A stretch of DNA of 64,000 nucleotides from Mactromeris polynyma (GCA_032209605.1 JASFXZ010000038.1:186001-250000); one strand, 5' to 3'. Positions 39,301-46,548 are shown, counted from the stretch's first letter. The notes: generated by a model not told the origin, from the sequence alone. A program made the numbers and translations.

Positions 39301-41593
39301 AAAGAGTTTAAACAAATTATACTCACGGAAAAAGTCCCTTTTGCAAAGGTTCTTTGCACAGAGCACTGAAATATAGAAACAGACAATTTAATAAAATGCA
39401 CAAACAGATAAATCATGATAATGGTACTTAATGATTATACTTCAATTTATAGAGTCACCACAATGTGAATGATATATATAACTACAGAACATGTAAGAAA
39501 AAAGGGACTTTATGAATAAGTTAGCTACACAGATTTTGCAGCTAAACATGATTGATTGTAAACAACTGAACCAAATCAGCTGTTTCCAAGGTAAACAATT
39601 CATCAAACAATATTAATTATATTAGCTTGTTGGGACAATAAGACTATGGAGTGAAGAACAACACAATTATATCATAAGGCAAGTAAATATGGTTCTCTTA
39701 AACTTATATATGATTACTTGGCCTTTGTTTGAAACTATTTGCATCAGTAAAATAGACAGTAAGAAACACAGATATATGATAAGATAATTAATGACAGCAG
39801 ACAGAAACACTTAAAATATGGGTTTAGCCAATATAATCCCACCATCCAGGATTTAAGATTACTGATATAACAGACAATCTCATTAGGGAGTCTTCAAGGC
39901 ACTATTCATGCAATGCCAATATGTAACCAATTTAGGATTATATGGCATAAGGAAATATATATGCATGTAGAGAAATATAATTAATTAGCACCTGGATTTC
40001 TGTCATATTATACAAGCTTTATGTATTTATAACATTGTGCAAATTAGTTACCACTCTGTCTTACAAGTGCATGTGATTTATAATGATTAAATAATCCAAC
40101 CAGATGCATTTCACTGACTTTTATAGTTACACATGTATGTAATTTTCTTTGGATCTATGTTCAGTAAAATAATATGATAATTGATACACAATACATGATT
40201 ACATCATTGTAAATCTGATATGGTCAGAATTTAATGATAATTCATAAAATATTACTTAGAAGTTAGAATCAACTTCACCAGGTATAACTGTGATGTAGTA
40301 GAGCTGCAAAAATTCAGAAGTAAATTCCTTTTTAAGTATTGATAATGATATGTTACAGACTTGGATTTAGTATTCACCGAACATGCCTTGATCTCATAAT
40401 TTCATAATGACTGGCAGACAAAGTGAATAGTTAATGATACAACTGCTTTACTGGAAATGTTGATATTCGTACAGCAGGAATATACGGTTTTAACACATGT
40501 GTTCACTGAACTGATACTGAACAAAATTTTGAGACTAAAGAAAAGTTGGTGCTCCACCAATGTCATATATCTTCTTTCCAGATATTTAACGGGAAGGGGG
40601 ATAGGTAACCTCATGCCTGTGATACATTTGTTTTGTTTTACTAAACAAAATCACAATGAACAACAATATTTGTCATCATATAGTACACATCAGCATAGTT
40701 ATGTGTGTTAGAAACAAACTACTAATAAAGAAAATGTAAGGAAGGCAACACTACTCTTGAGAAATAGCCTTAAGTCTTTGAAATTGAATACTCTGTTCTT
40801 TACATAGACATCTGGTCCAAATTCATCAATGATTTGGAAGTGGATATTGCAATTTCTACGATGTCCATGAGATCGAACAAATAATGCTGCTTTTGCATAG
40901 CTGCATCACATGAGGTATTTATAACTATAAGAAGTAAAGGCATATTAATGATAAATTGAGGTATGTTTTTACAAAATAAATCTAGGAAGTCATCATGAAC
41001 ACAATTTATTATATCACATTTATCCTTCAGTGGGCAACGTATGATTAGGTACCCTTGTAAACTGATGAACAAGAACCCACAGTCAAATTTCAACCTTATC
41101 ACACCAAACTGAGCAACATGTGCAAGTGACTCTTATTCTTTTATACTCCTTTTTTGTAAAACGTTACTATTTAATAACAAACATTCTAATTTGACAAAAA
41201 GTGATATCAAGTTTTCCATTGCTGACTTAAGTTGTGTACAAATATAAATCCATAAGTATAAACAACCTGGGTAGAAATGACTGGGAGACTTGGCCAAGTC
41301 ATACCTGGGGACACCCACGTCAGGTTATACCCACGTTGATATGGGCCAATTAATTCAGCACTGAAGTGTTTCTATGTTACTGAAGTCCACTGTCACACAT
41401 CTGTTATCAACACCATGACACCAGTTTAACATTAAAATGTGAGATTGGACAAGCTTAACATCGTAGTTCAAAGCTTGTTTAAAACTTCTTTTATGACTAT
41501 GAGGTCAGCTCGAACAAAGATATTCCGCTCCTTACCTGTGAGTCGTATCTTCATCGTACTTGAACCATGTCTTCTCGACCCGTTACTTGCCAT
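233..41593 (-). CDS. Smurf: Smurf-type HECT E3 ubiquitin ligase, 5' part of gene (exons 1-8, rest lies left of window)
   Basis: Joining exons 41593-41536, 39365-39327, 25963-25855, 24044-23911, 19303-19126, 11451-11368, 8206-7836 and 317-233 gives 1058 coding nt (352 codons plus 2 nt) with every GT/AG site and phase consistent. The start reads MASNGSRRHGSSTMKIRLT, followed by a C2 domain (about residues 14-145, with DFF-RLPDPFAK, DGSGQCHST, LDPKWNQHYDLYIG, VWNHKK-type and KKQGAGFLGCVR motifs), WW1 (GWEARTT...TTQWEPPTR, residues 173-201), a Ser/Arg-rich linker (201-318), and the next WW unit (DLPQGYEQRTT...TWHDPR, 319-350). In this family C2 binds phospholipids and the HECT domain, WW domains bind PPxY substrates such as Smads, and HECT carries the catalytic Cys. 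HECT is outside the window. Presence of WW1 makes the architecture SMURF2-like. The linker is about twice the vertebrate length. Family assignment is very secure; gene continues beyond base 1. Confidence 0.95.
2107..2760. mobile_element. TTAA-flanked terminal-inverted-repeat element (non-autonomous)
   Basis: Left end TTAA-AGACGTATCC (2103) mirrors right end GGATACGCCT-TTAA (ending 2764): inverted repeats with one mismatch, both bordered by TTAA, the target used by piggyBac/Kolobok-type transposases. The ~650-bp interior has two diverged copies of a stretch with (A)TCGAGCAAGGT..TCTCTCCG (around 2465 and 2640) and no ORF. Confidence 0.55.
2900..3175. repeat. minisatellite, unit about 31-32 bp, ~8 diverged copies
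   Basis: Recurring GAGCACTCAGGATACTGAAA plus TCAGAAAAGGGA, with indels and substitutions, on the plus strand. The 62-codon open frame that starts at 2838 is a product of this repeat (repeating KKGEHSG-like peptides) and is not taken as a gene. Lies in Smurf intron 7. Confidence 0.85.
4375..4560 (+). repeat. dispersed repeat, copy A (unclassified)
   Basis: Homologous along its length to 32573-32752: shared blocks TTTCTAGGGACTC.., CAGTGCATCCCTGG-like, ACCCCTAAAATAAACT, ACTGCATATCTGGG, TACAAATTTACTAAGG and AAACCCTAGGGAAAAC-like. No terminal repeats or coding capacity seen. Same orientation as copy B. Confidence 0.7.
5793..6800. repeat. composite minisatellite (27-bp and ~42-bp units), ~1 kb
   Basis: Two alternating units share CGGTCCCCTAAAC: a short one (...TCTAGCCAACAATA) and a longer one with ACACACAGACCCCTAA inserted. 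They form a higher-order pattern that is crisp from 5800 to 6330 and decays toward 6800. The plus strand is C-rich and G-poor, so the Smurf-sense strand carries regularly spaced TTAGGGG runs. In Smurf intron 7. Confidence 0.92.
7836..8206 (-). CDS. Smurf: Smurf exon 7 (Ser/Arg-rich linker and start of next WW)
   Basis: The 371-nt exon (acceptor TTTTACAG, donor GTAAGT) begins RPVSSDSS after WW1 and encodes about 115 low-complexity residues rich in Ser, Arg, Asn and Thr, with runs SNSSSSSERRSSS and acidic EDNTSSPSEGE. It then recovers family similarity at RRRNYLNRNQLHSALDLPQG followed by Y, equivalent to the RHRNY...DLPEGYE segment of SMURF2. The poorly conserved part probably is a flexible, phosphorylatable linker (inference). 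Confidence 0.92.
8207..11367 (-). other. Smurf intron 6
   Basis: Non-coding. It contains a 25-bp tandem duplication (ATGGCAATACCACATTGTAA at about 8868-8911), a mildly CpG-enriched patch (8935-9245) and the MITE at 9425-9595. No RNA gene or further exon seen. Confidence 0.75.
9425..9595. mobile_element. MITE, 171 bp, TA target site, pogo/Tigger-like termini
   Basis: Left terminus CAGTTGGACCTCGTTTATTC mirrors the right terminus (reverse complement CAGTCAGACCTTGTTCATTC), each flanked by TA. CAGTNRGACCTCGTT...TTCGA is typical of pogo/Tigger-type Tc1/mariner elements. Too short to code. In Smurf intron 6. Confidence 0.7.
11368..11451 (-). CDS. Smurf: Smurf exon 6 (WW1 domain, frame-preserving cassette)
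   Basis: 84 nt encode WEARTTASGRVHYVNHITRT then TQWEPPTR: a complete WW1 with both signature Trp residues (174 and 196) and the terminal Pro. Vertebrate SMURF2 has this domain and the main SMURF1 isoform lacks it. Acceptor is TTTACAG; the donor AG|GTTCGA departs from consensus after GT. It enters and leaves in phase 2, so its removal keeps the frame (exon 5 GG plus exon 7 A gives Gly). Confidence 0.94.
11764..11929. mobile_element. probable MITE (CAGTGTGACCTTT termini)
   Basis: Start TA-CAGTGTGACCTTT and end AAGGTGTCACTC-TA are imperfect inverted repeats with TA on both sides. The interior CAACCACCTCTCATTAACAG recurs, decayed, at about 17850-17985 (GCAACCTCTCCAGACCAGCC) and inverted at about 24345-24415, so a small TIR family is likely. 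Open frames across it are not considered genes. Confidence 0.45.
13345..13445. repeat. imperfect inverted repeat (~40-bp arms)
   Basis: GGAGACCAGTCTCAAAACCG with GCATTTCATTGGTGG on the left mirrors CCAATGGTAATGC and CGAGAATGATCTC on the right with mismatches. It could be a small foldback relic. No target duplication was identified. Confidence 0.45.
14700..14910 (+). mobile_element. tRNA-derived SINE, family 2 (diverged)
   Basis: Starts with a degraded A-box region (CATCAGTGGTTAAGTAGTT), then GCTATCCAGATGGCTTACAG, TGTGGTTCTGTAACCCAG and GGGGTCTTCCTCCACCCTTA. This block order matches the copies at 18365-18565 and 32285-32400 and a SINE type I know from mollusc genomes. The only SINE found antisense to Smurf. 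Confidence 0.6.
17239..17348 (-). CDS. candidate alternative first exon of Smurf (C2-less isoform)
   Basis: On the minus strand an ATG at 17348-17346 in a strong context (A at -3, G at +4) opens 36 codons beginning MDFNVETTFDRIRDINHFQY and ending IIALSTMILV, followed by GG and a usable donor GTAATA at 17238. The resulting phase 2 matches exon 6 (and exon 7) of Smurf, giving ...MILVG-WEARTT in frame with WW1. Immediately upstream lies a CpG-rich island. I see no similarity to a known domain in these 36 residues. Without the splice, the frame stops at 17235. The coding role is inference; a nested small ORF or chance is possible. Confidence 0.38.
17349..17750 (-). promoter_or_regulatory. CpG-rich island, possible internal Smurf promoter
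   Basis: By hand count, about 30 CpG dinucleotides fall between 17190 and 17740, whereas most neighbouring 550-base stretches hold only a few. On the minus strand there is a GC-box-like CTCCGCCCAC near 17440 and no clear TATA box. In CpG-depleted invertebrate gene bodies such islands often mark unmethylated promoters or young insertions. It lies upstream of the candidate first exon at 17348. Promoter activity is inferred. Confidence 0.4.
18150..18350 (-). mobile_element. tRNA-derived SINE, family 1 (truncated 3')
   Basis: Minus strand: TTGCTCAGTGGTTACAGTGC (A-box region), GTCCAGGTTGAAATACCCAG (B-box region), then the body ending GGTTGTCAGGTGCTTGTGGA-AGAGCAAG. Directly follows a family-2 SINE in the same orientation. 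Confidence 0.65.
18365..18565 (-). mobile_element. tRNA-derived SINE, family 2, with internal 44-bp triplication
   Basis: Minus strand: GTGAGGAAGCTGTCCAGCTG, ACTTACAGAAGTTTGATGGT, TCTACCCACTGGTGTCCCCC and CTTCCTCCACTC, the body of family 2. The segment TTTGATGGTTCTACCCACTG...GGGGTCAG is present three times at exactly 44-bp spacing (18400, 18444, 18488), nearly identical. Confidence 0.75.
18400..18520. repeat. 44-bp tandem repeat, 3 copies, inside a SINE
   Basis: CCCCAGGGGGACACCAGTGG-GTAGAACCATCAAA starts at 18400, 18444 and 18488. The copies are practically identical, so the expansion is recent compared with the host SINE. The 68-codon minus-strand open frame 18457-18251 is an artefact of this sequence. 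Confidence 0.9.
19126..19303 (-). CDS. Smurf: Smurf exon 5 (end of C2 domain and linker)
   Basis: Acceptor CTGTTACAG and donor GTAAGT bound 178 nt. The product starts FQRLDLQRN, continues PEPVRGQIVISLISRDRG (last C2 strand) and ends in a Ser/Thr/Pro linker that closes with DLPEG, the lead-in to WW1. An open frame continues upstream of the acceptor but that part has no family similarity and is intron. It ends in phase 2. Confidence 0.94.
19304..23910 (-). other. Smurf intron 4
   Basis: AT-rich, non-coding. Apart from the SINE at 20430-20690 I see no repeat with clear boundaries, no RNA gene and no exon. The 125-codon open frame 20212-19835 (minus) has no family resemblance and is treated as chance. 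Confidence 0.75.
20430..20690 (-). mobile_element. near full-length tRNA-derived SINE, family 1
   Basis: Minus strand: TTAGCTCAGTTTGTAAAGCA (A box), GGGAGGTATGGGTTCTGTGA (B-box region), CTCCACCTCTGATTCATGTG, GAGAAGTTGTTAGCTGCAAG, TTTGTATTGGTCGAT.., then the tail GTGTTAAACCCAATAAAACA. This order, ending in a TTAAACCCAA-type tail, is the SINE family common in bivalves. Lies in Smurf intron 4. Confidence 0.8.
23911..24044 (-). CDS. Smurf: Smurf exon 4 (C2 domain, C-terminal half)
   Basis: Between acceptor TTTGCAG and donor GTAAGT, 134 nt encode YIGQSDSVTISIWNHKKIHK and then KQGAGFLGCVRIMSNAVTQL followed by KDTG. This is nearly identical to the vertebrate SMURF1/2 C2 segment containing the lysine-rich KKIHKK patch implicated in membrane/phospholipid contact. 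It ends one base into the next codon (F in this species, Y in vertebrates). Confidence 0.96.
24045..25854 (-). other. Smurf intron 3
   Basis: Contains a decayed MITE relic (24345-24415), a patch 24480-24680 with an internal inverted repeat (GTCAAATCTCC / GGGAGTTTGAC), and the minisatellite next to exon 3. Otherwise plain AT-rich intron. Confidence 0.7.
25555..25790. repeat. degenerate 36-42 bp minisatellite
   Basis: About four to six imperfect units of the type TGCTGTGAAATGGGTTCCAT-CTTCCCATTAGGGGG (two 36-bp units, one 42-bp unit are clear), preceded by GCAATGTATGGG duplications. It ends about 70 bases from Smurf exon 3. Both strands stay open across it (77 and 105 codons), which is a property of the repeat and not evidence of a gene. 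Confidence 0.75.
25855..25963 (-). CDS. Smurf: Smurf exon 3 (C2 core)
   Basis: Acceptor TTTTCAG and donor GTAAGT bound 109 nt. It encodes RLPDPFAKISVDGSGQCHST, then EVCKNTLDPKWNQHYD, the most conserved part of the C2 domain. The Asp of PDPFAK and of LDPKWNQ are family positions in the C2 loops. It begins in phase 1 (R shared with exon 2) and ends in phase 2. Confidence 0.95.
31655..31920 (-). mobile_element. tRNA-derived SINE, family 1, full length
   Basis: Minus strand: CAACTCCGTTGGTAGAGTAC (A box), TCATTGGTTCAAACACTGGA (B box), GATGAGGCGCACATTCTC, AGGAAGTTGTCAGTTTCTTG-TGGAAGAAC, GTTAGGTCGACTGATATCCC, TGAAATACTGCTGAAAAATG and a TTGGGAGTTT-complement tail. This is very close in layout to abundant bivalve SINEs. 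In Smurf intron 2. Confidence 0.82.
32285..32400 (-). mobile_element. SINE fragment, family 2
   Basis: Minus strand: CTCGGTTATGGGTTTGAATC (B box), GGGAAGTTATTCAGCTGGCT, TACGTACGGTGGGGGTCTTC, CTCCATCC. The middle (the GGTTCTACCCA... block) is deleted compared with the other copies. Confidence 0.65.
32573..32752 (+). repeat. dispersed repeat, copy B (unclassified)
   Basis: Second copy of the family at 4375-4560, with an extra 18 bases (TTTTGTCAAGTATAAACT region) in the middle. Ends in AATCCTAGGGAAAACCCTGG. In Smurf intron 2. Confidence 0.7.
36320..36575 (-). mobile_element. tRNA-derived SINE, family 1
   Basis: Minus strand: TTATTCAGTGGGTTAAGCAC (A box), GGTCTAGGGTTCAAACTTCA (B box), GGTGAGGCGTGACAATTGG, GGGAAGTTGTCAGTTGCTTG-CAGCAGATC, CAGGTCAACTGACTGGC. 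The tail is degraded into AT sequence. Confidence 0.75.
38280..38440 (-). repeat. dispersed repeat (GGGGTTCCATTTGACTCTGG family)
   Basis: Its reverse complement (ATCAGGGGTTCCATTTGACT, CTGGAGTTGACC..TTTGACC, CAGGATTCT) matches 62725-62820 on the plus strand, and the first block recurs at 63977-64000. No terminal repeats seen. Confidence 0.65.
39327..39365 (-). CDS. Smurf: Smurf exon 2 (39-nt C2 microexon)
   Basis: Acceptor ATTTCAG and donor GTGAGT flank 39 nt encoding VLCAKNLCKRDFF (first V completed from exon 1). This is the C2 segment corresponding to LxVLCAKNL-KKDFF of the family. Phase 1 on both sides, so skipping it would delete 13 residues without a frameshift. It lies between a 2.2-kb and a 13.4-kb intron. 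Confidence 0.93.
39366..41535 (-). other. Smurf intron 1
   Basis: Open frames at 40402-40614, 40457-40711, 40800-41102 and 41133-41318 are present on either strand but none resembles a known protein. The patch 41100-41345 is slightly more GC-rich and may be an old insertion. Nothing else recognised. Confidence 0.65.
41536..41593 (-). CDS. Smurf: Smurf exon 1 (start codon exon)
   Basis: ATG at 41593-41591 (G at -3 and G at +4) opens 19 codons, MASNGSRRHGSSTMKIRLT, the usual short Smurf N-terminus ending in the first C2 strand (KIRLT). It ends with one extra base before the donor GTAAGG. The motif NGSRRHGSS...KIRL corresponds to the conserved vertebrate start, so the ATG choice is good. No upstream coding exon is needed. 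Confidence 0.93.
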
Positions 41594-43228
41594 TCCTTCA
41601 CATCATAAATTTCAACAAACAGAACCAAAACTAACGTTCAAGAACATTTCTGTGGCTTTCCAAAGTTGTTGCTTTCAATGTATGCAAATGAGTTCAATTG
41701 CATTTCCTGTAACTGGTTCCCAGCTTGACGAATTCAAGAAACGGAAACCAGAAAAAAACAGGAGAGGGTAAAATCTCGTAAATTCGTGTCGTACTGTGCC
41801 AAACCGATATTTCGGACATTTGCCGAGTTATATATAGGCCTACGAATTTTACTAACCTTCGATACAGCATTAATAAAAAAAATAATGGTGTCATAACAAA
41901 TCAACGGCACTGAATGCCTTAAAACCAAAAGCGATGGCAATTAATGCAACAAATAAAACTTGTTAAAACCATTGCATTTCTCTACAATTTGGAAAAATGT
42001 GATTTGTCTGACTCAAATCGAAGCAAGTTGGTAAAAATCTCAGTGGGAAAAATCAAATAAATGTGATCACAAAAATGCAATTCAGAACTGTACTTCTGCA
42101 GAGAATTAAACATTACTTAAAGTTATTGTTCTACAACGCCAATTGCAATAATAGTCAAATGGACGTCTGGTAAAGTTTCAAAAGCGAGGAGCCTATTCTA
42201 GACAAAACAAATGATAGATCTACTCCTTCAGAAGAACATTTTGTCACTTTGAACTGGACGACTTTTCCAGAACGAGTTAAATGAAAAAATCTATAATTTT
42301 ATAAATAAGTTCTTGAACAACATGGGTCCCATTCTTTAAAGACAAATTCCGGAAAAAATCATGAGTTAAAACTCGCCATCTTAGATCATCAGGCTGCAAA
42401 CAAAATCTCCATGTATAAAAACCAAGGATATAGTTTGCTAGAAAATTCCTTAACCACTCTGTGACGTTGATTTGGAAGTCCTTGTCTGAAGATGGTCGCA
42501 TCGCTGAAAATTCGAATGCTTTCAAACATAAATATATTTCTTGCTGGAAAACTTCACCCAAGCACGGATAGATCCGAGACTCGTGTATTATGTATAATTA
42601 TCAGCTTTCAAACAACTGAGTTGTATATCTGTGTTGTAAATGACAAACTTATTTCAATGATGGCATATTTGTTCTACATTTGTCTGTATTCATTGTACAT
42701 TATTGAACATGGTTCATGTTGATATCTAAATGAAATTTGTTGTTGTGTTCATATGTAATGCACGAGAAATACTGTTAAGAGGCTCACAGGGTAGATTGGG
42801 ACATTGCCTAACTGCGTTGCCTCTACAAATATAGTCTTTATTATTTATAACTATTATTGCCAGTAAAAAAGGGGGAGTTGCATGCTTTCATGAACGTCCT
42901 TTTAATTGTCCTATTGTTTTACTCACTCTAACAATTTTCGTTAATTAACGTTGTCTTTATAGATTTTTTATGTGAGCAAAAATGCTTTGTGGGCAGTAAT
43001 CATTGCTTTGACAATGTAATATTTAAAACCCGTGTATTTTTTTCATTATTTTTTAAAGATTTTCCAGCCAAAGTAAATTTAGAGCACATAAAGGAGCTGC
43101 CCTGATTAAATTGTGGCCATTGCTGTCCCTAAATTGCTCACAATTGTCTGGCATGTTGCTGAGGCACATATGGCATGTGTCCCCACGTGCATTGTACTCA
43201 GATATTTAAGAAAAAAATAATCAGTAGA
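41594..43228. other. Smurf upstream/5' flank
   Basis: Expected to contain the Smurf 5' UTR and promoter (minus strand, immediately right of 41593). No TATA box or strong CpG island is obvious. Open frames at 42277-42561 (minus) and 42492-42722 (plus) have no recognisable similarity and are not called. Confidence 0.55.
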
Positions 43229-43420
43229 AATAATAATAATTCTTTATTTTAAGATGGACGCTCGATAAGCCTATAAGGCTAACCTCACTCGAGGCCATCA
43301 TACATAAACAGCACAATCATACAAGTAGTACATATATACTATGTATAAACAATACAAAACATTCATACAATGCTAATTAAAACATCATAAAACAGTTTCA
43401 TTACAACATACAGTAATTAA
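43229..43420 (-). mobile_element. 3' tail of a second LINE-like retroelement
   Basis: On the minus strand this reads GATGGCCTCGAGTGAGGTTA... AGCCTTATAGGC... and ends CTTAAAATAAAGAATTATTATTATT, i.e. a polyadenylation-like AATAAA and an (ATT)n tail, typical of the 3' end of truncated non-LTR elements. No coding part is visible. Exact upstream boundary is unclear. Confidence 0.5.
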
Positions 43421-43616
43421 CAAATACAGAGAAAAAATATTTACATACAGCAGCAGTGACCAGAGTATTATTAAGTTAAAGATACTATTTGACATTATTA
43501 TGACGAGTTATTTACGTAAAAAATAAAATTGTGGCATCCCTAAAATTATATGCATTATGTAAATTATGAATATTATGTTGTTCATATCTAAATTTTATTA
43601 TTAAAAAATAACAAAA

Positions 43617-45932
43617 TTGATATATTTTAGTGCCCATTTGTGGTTAGGAGGCGACTTCAACCTTGCTGACATAGACTGGAAGAATGAATGCCCGGCCACA
43701 AATGCTACACACGGTAGGCAGTGCCAACAGCTTATTGACGTGGCAAAGGATGCCTTCCTGGAGCAAGTAGTAGACTGTCTTACCCGCATTGCAGAATATA
43801 CGAGCAACATTCTTGACCTCTTTTTCACAAACAACAAAACACTGATCAATAAATGTGAAGTCTTACCAGGCATCGGTGACCATGATGCGGTTTTTATCGA
43901 ATCCAGCCTAAACCTATGAAACAAGAAAAAACTCAAGAAAAGTTAACCTATACAATAGAGTCAATTACGAAAACATGAAAGAAAACTTGTCAGCAAACTT
44001 CGAAGATTTTTTATCTGAAACAACAGGATACACTGCTGATAAAACATGGTCAACATTTGAACAAAAGATTAAAAAACTGATGGAAGAAAACATCGGGGAA
44101 TAAATTTAATAAACCCGGGATATATAGAAGCATCAGAGCCAAACATAGAAGATTAAAAAAACTATACTCAAAACAAAAAACATCAGGGAAATCAGAAGAT
44201 CGCAGAAAATATGAAAAGGCTAGAAGCAAAACTCAAAAACTGGAACGCCAAGCATACTGGAACCATATCGAAAACTTGATAGAAGAGGATGATGATGACA
44301 ACGAACAACCTCCAAGAAAACAAAACATGTTTTGGGTCTTCATTAAGGCTCTACGGAAAGACAGTTGTGGCATTGCGCCCCTGAAAGAAAATGGAAAACT
44401 TCATAATGAACCAATCGAAAAGGCAAATATTTTAAATCAGCAATATCGATCGGTGGCACACCACACCCCAACATGCCCGACATAGAGGTAACAACAGAAG
44501 GAGTATTGACACTACTAAATAGCTGAACCCCCAAAAGGATACTGGCCTAGACATGATACCAGCTCGAGTACTGAAGGAACTATCGAGCCAGTGTGCACCA
44601 TACCTATGCCATATCTTCAATAAATGTCTGTGTTTTGGAGAGTTACCTGACATCTGGAAAACCGCCAACGTTTCCGCCATAGGAGAACGCTTCAAGGCAA
44701 GTAATTACAGACCAGTGTCATTGACCTGCATATGCTGTAAGCTCCTTGGGCACTTTGTAGTGAGCAACATCATGAAGCACTTTGACAAAAATGAAATCCT
44801 CACCGAAGGCCAGCATGGCTTTCGAAGGAAACGCAGCTGTGAAACCCACCTCCTTACTCATATTGACGAGCATCTTCACTCAATGGATAAAGGAAAACAA
44901 TTCGACCTTGCAGTCCTTGATTTCTCAAAGGCATTTGATAGAGCACTCTGTTCTGGATCAGGTCATTCCTGTCAAACAGATCACAGAGAGTAATTGTTGA
45001 CGGTGCAACATCCGAACCAGCCCCAGTTATCAGTGGCGTCCCCCAGGAAAGTGTCCTCGGGCCCATATTATTTCTGGCATTCTTCAACGACCTACCACTG
45101 CAAGTTTCCTCCAGCACACGTCTATTTGCAGATGACTGTGTGGTTTATAGACAGGTCGACTCAGAATCAGACTGCGACAAATTACAGCAGGACTTAGAAA
45201 AAATGCAAATTGGGAAAAAAGTGGGATATGTCCTTCCATCCAGAAAAATGCAGCATCTTGCGTGTGCACAGGAAGAGATCTCCAATTACCAGAAACTACA
45301 GACTCAAAGGCCACATACTAGACACAGAATCTGTTACAAAATACCTTGGTCTGCACACGACGAGCAATCTCTCCTTGGACATTCATATCAACAAGATAAC
45401 CAAGAAAGGTAACTCAACCCTAGGATTCCTCAGACGTAACCTCCGTATCTCTAGTGAGAAAACCAAGACCCGTGCCTACACAGCATTGGTGTGGCCTCAC
45501 ATTGAGTATTGCTCCACTGTCTGGAACACATACACCAAAACCCACAACAGGAGGCTTGACATGGTCCAGAGAAGAGCAGCAAGGAATGTGACGAACAGAT
45601 TCCACAATACACGCAGTGTGTCGTCTATGATGGGAAACCTTGGCTGGGAGTCGCTGGAGACACGTAGGAACAAAGCCCAGGTGACCTTGATGTACAAGAT
45701 TGTCAACAACCTGGTTGATATCCCAGCTAATAACTACTTCATTCCCGCCAACCGCTCAACAATATCGTCGCACAACAAGAAGTACAGACTCATATCTACA
45801 TCGACGTCGTACTACAAGTTCTCCTTCTTCCCACGGACTATATCACTGTGTGCAATAAGCTACCATCTGTAGTCGCCGAAGCCCCTGACTTGGTATCCTT
45901 CAAGCAGGGGCTGTCCACTATTTCCTTTTAAG
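43617..45932 (+). pseudogene. LINE ORF2 remnant (endonuclease/reverse transcriptase), frameshifted
   Basis: The coding sequence is spread over several frames. Breaks are seen near 43920, a stop at 44101, a frame change near 44485-44520, a small deletion plus frameshift near 44945 (the segment after SKAFD that normally carries the VPH...YGI motif is gone, resuming at SFLSNRSQRV), and another shift near 45205. The element therefore encodes no working protein. Divergence suggests an old insertion. Confidence 0.88.
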
Positions 45933-46195
45933 GACAGGGTCCAGCTATAAGTAACTTCCCATTTTTCTTAGGGCTGTGTCGGCCGTGGCCACCATAACCG
46001 GAGAGGCTTAAGTTGAGGAGGTGAACACATAGCTGGCTCACACTTGTTCTATACTTCCTCCTTTTACTATCCCCTAACTTCTAACTTTCCTATCACTTCT
46101 ACTTTTCTTTTGACCTGTAACCATCGTCACATAATTATAATAGTCAACTCAGCGTGACTGAGATGACGCAATATGTAGATAGATAGATCTATAAT
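43617..46195 (+). mobile_element. 5'-truncated, broken non-LTR retrotransposon (CR1/Jockey-like LINE)
   Basis: In order: the end of an APE endonuclease (LGGDFNLADIDW at 43645, PGIGDHDAV at 43868); a charged spacer; and a reverse transcriptase with DMIPARVLKELS, SNYRPVSLTC, QHGFRRKRSCETHLL, FDLAVLDFSKAFD, ISGVPQESVLGPILF and the catalytic FADD at 45127. A C-terminal region follows with KYLGLHTTSNLSLDIHINKI and HIEYCSTVWN, and the tail KLPSVVAEAPDLVSFKQGL to a stop near 45932. It then has a 3' UTR ending in a GATA microsatellite near 46180. The 5' half of the endonuclease is missing. Confidence 0.9.
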
Positions 46196-46324
46196 TAATT
46201 AAAGTTTATTGTACACAAAGTAACTAGTTCTATCATTTGGCGAAAATATTTTGTTTTGTTTGTATCCAAGAAATACTATTATATCAAAGAAATGCAAAAG
46301 AAGATCCAAAATGAATAAAACATT

Positions 46325-46541
46325 GTTTGCAAAGACGAAATATCGATATCCAGTGGTCGAGTTACAGATATTTACGGATATTCGGGCAGTACGGATTGAA
46401 ATGGAATTTATACCATCTCTATTTACCTGAGCAATGATGGCGGACACCGAATTCCGCTATGTGTGAACATGTTTAGAAATTTCACAAATACTTTCAAATC
46501 ATTTTAATTTTGGAAAAGGCATTGAAGAGAAATAATCAAGA
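46325..46541 (+). promoter_or_regulatory. KATNIP promoter / 5' leader region with short upstream ORF
   Basis: The 150 bases before the KATNIP start are enriched in CpG compared with the flanks (about a dozen between 46330 and 46470). An ATGATGG at 46434 opens a short frame, MMADTEFRYV, ending at 46466. If this is inside the 5' leader it would be a uORF. No TATA box is evident. Transcription start not determinable from sequence. Confidence 0.35.
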
Positions 46542-46548
46542 ATGGACA
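46542..46548 (+). CDS. KATNIP: KATNIP exon 1, 7 coding nt (ATG GAC A)
   Basis: ATG in a good context (A at -3, G at +4) is followed after GAC A by a perfect donor GTAAGT. Phase 1 fits exon 2, giving MDKGRRRTDKTEDSPM and then exon 3. The choice is inferred from context and phase only, since 7 nt carry no homology. Confidence 0.5.

Larger units (their letters stand above)
25964..39326 (-). other. Smurf intron 2 (13.4 kb)
   Basis: Largest intron. Contains three SINE copies and two dispersed repeats annotated separately, a 24-bp tandem duplication GTGATAGCTATATATATTGC at 28768-28818, and (TA)n at about 29190. No exon, tRNA or other RNA gene seen; the many short open frames show no homology. Confidence 0.75.

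Noticed and set aside
40800..41318. Minus-strand ORFs of 100 and 61 codons upstream of Smurf exon 2
   Set aside because: No similarity to retroelement or cellular proteins that I can recognise, and Smurf exon 1 to 2 phase fits without them.
42277..42722. Overlapping ORFs on both strands in the Smurf upstream region
   Set aside because: Neither shows a known motif; overlapping opposite-strand frames of this length are expected by chance.
43601..45709. Several minus-strand ORFs opposite the LINE
   Set aside because: They are antisense shadows of the plus-strand endonuclease/reverse transcriptase sequence.
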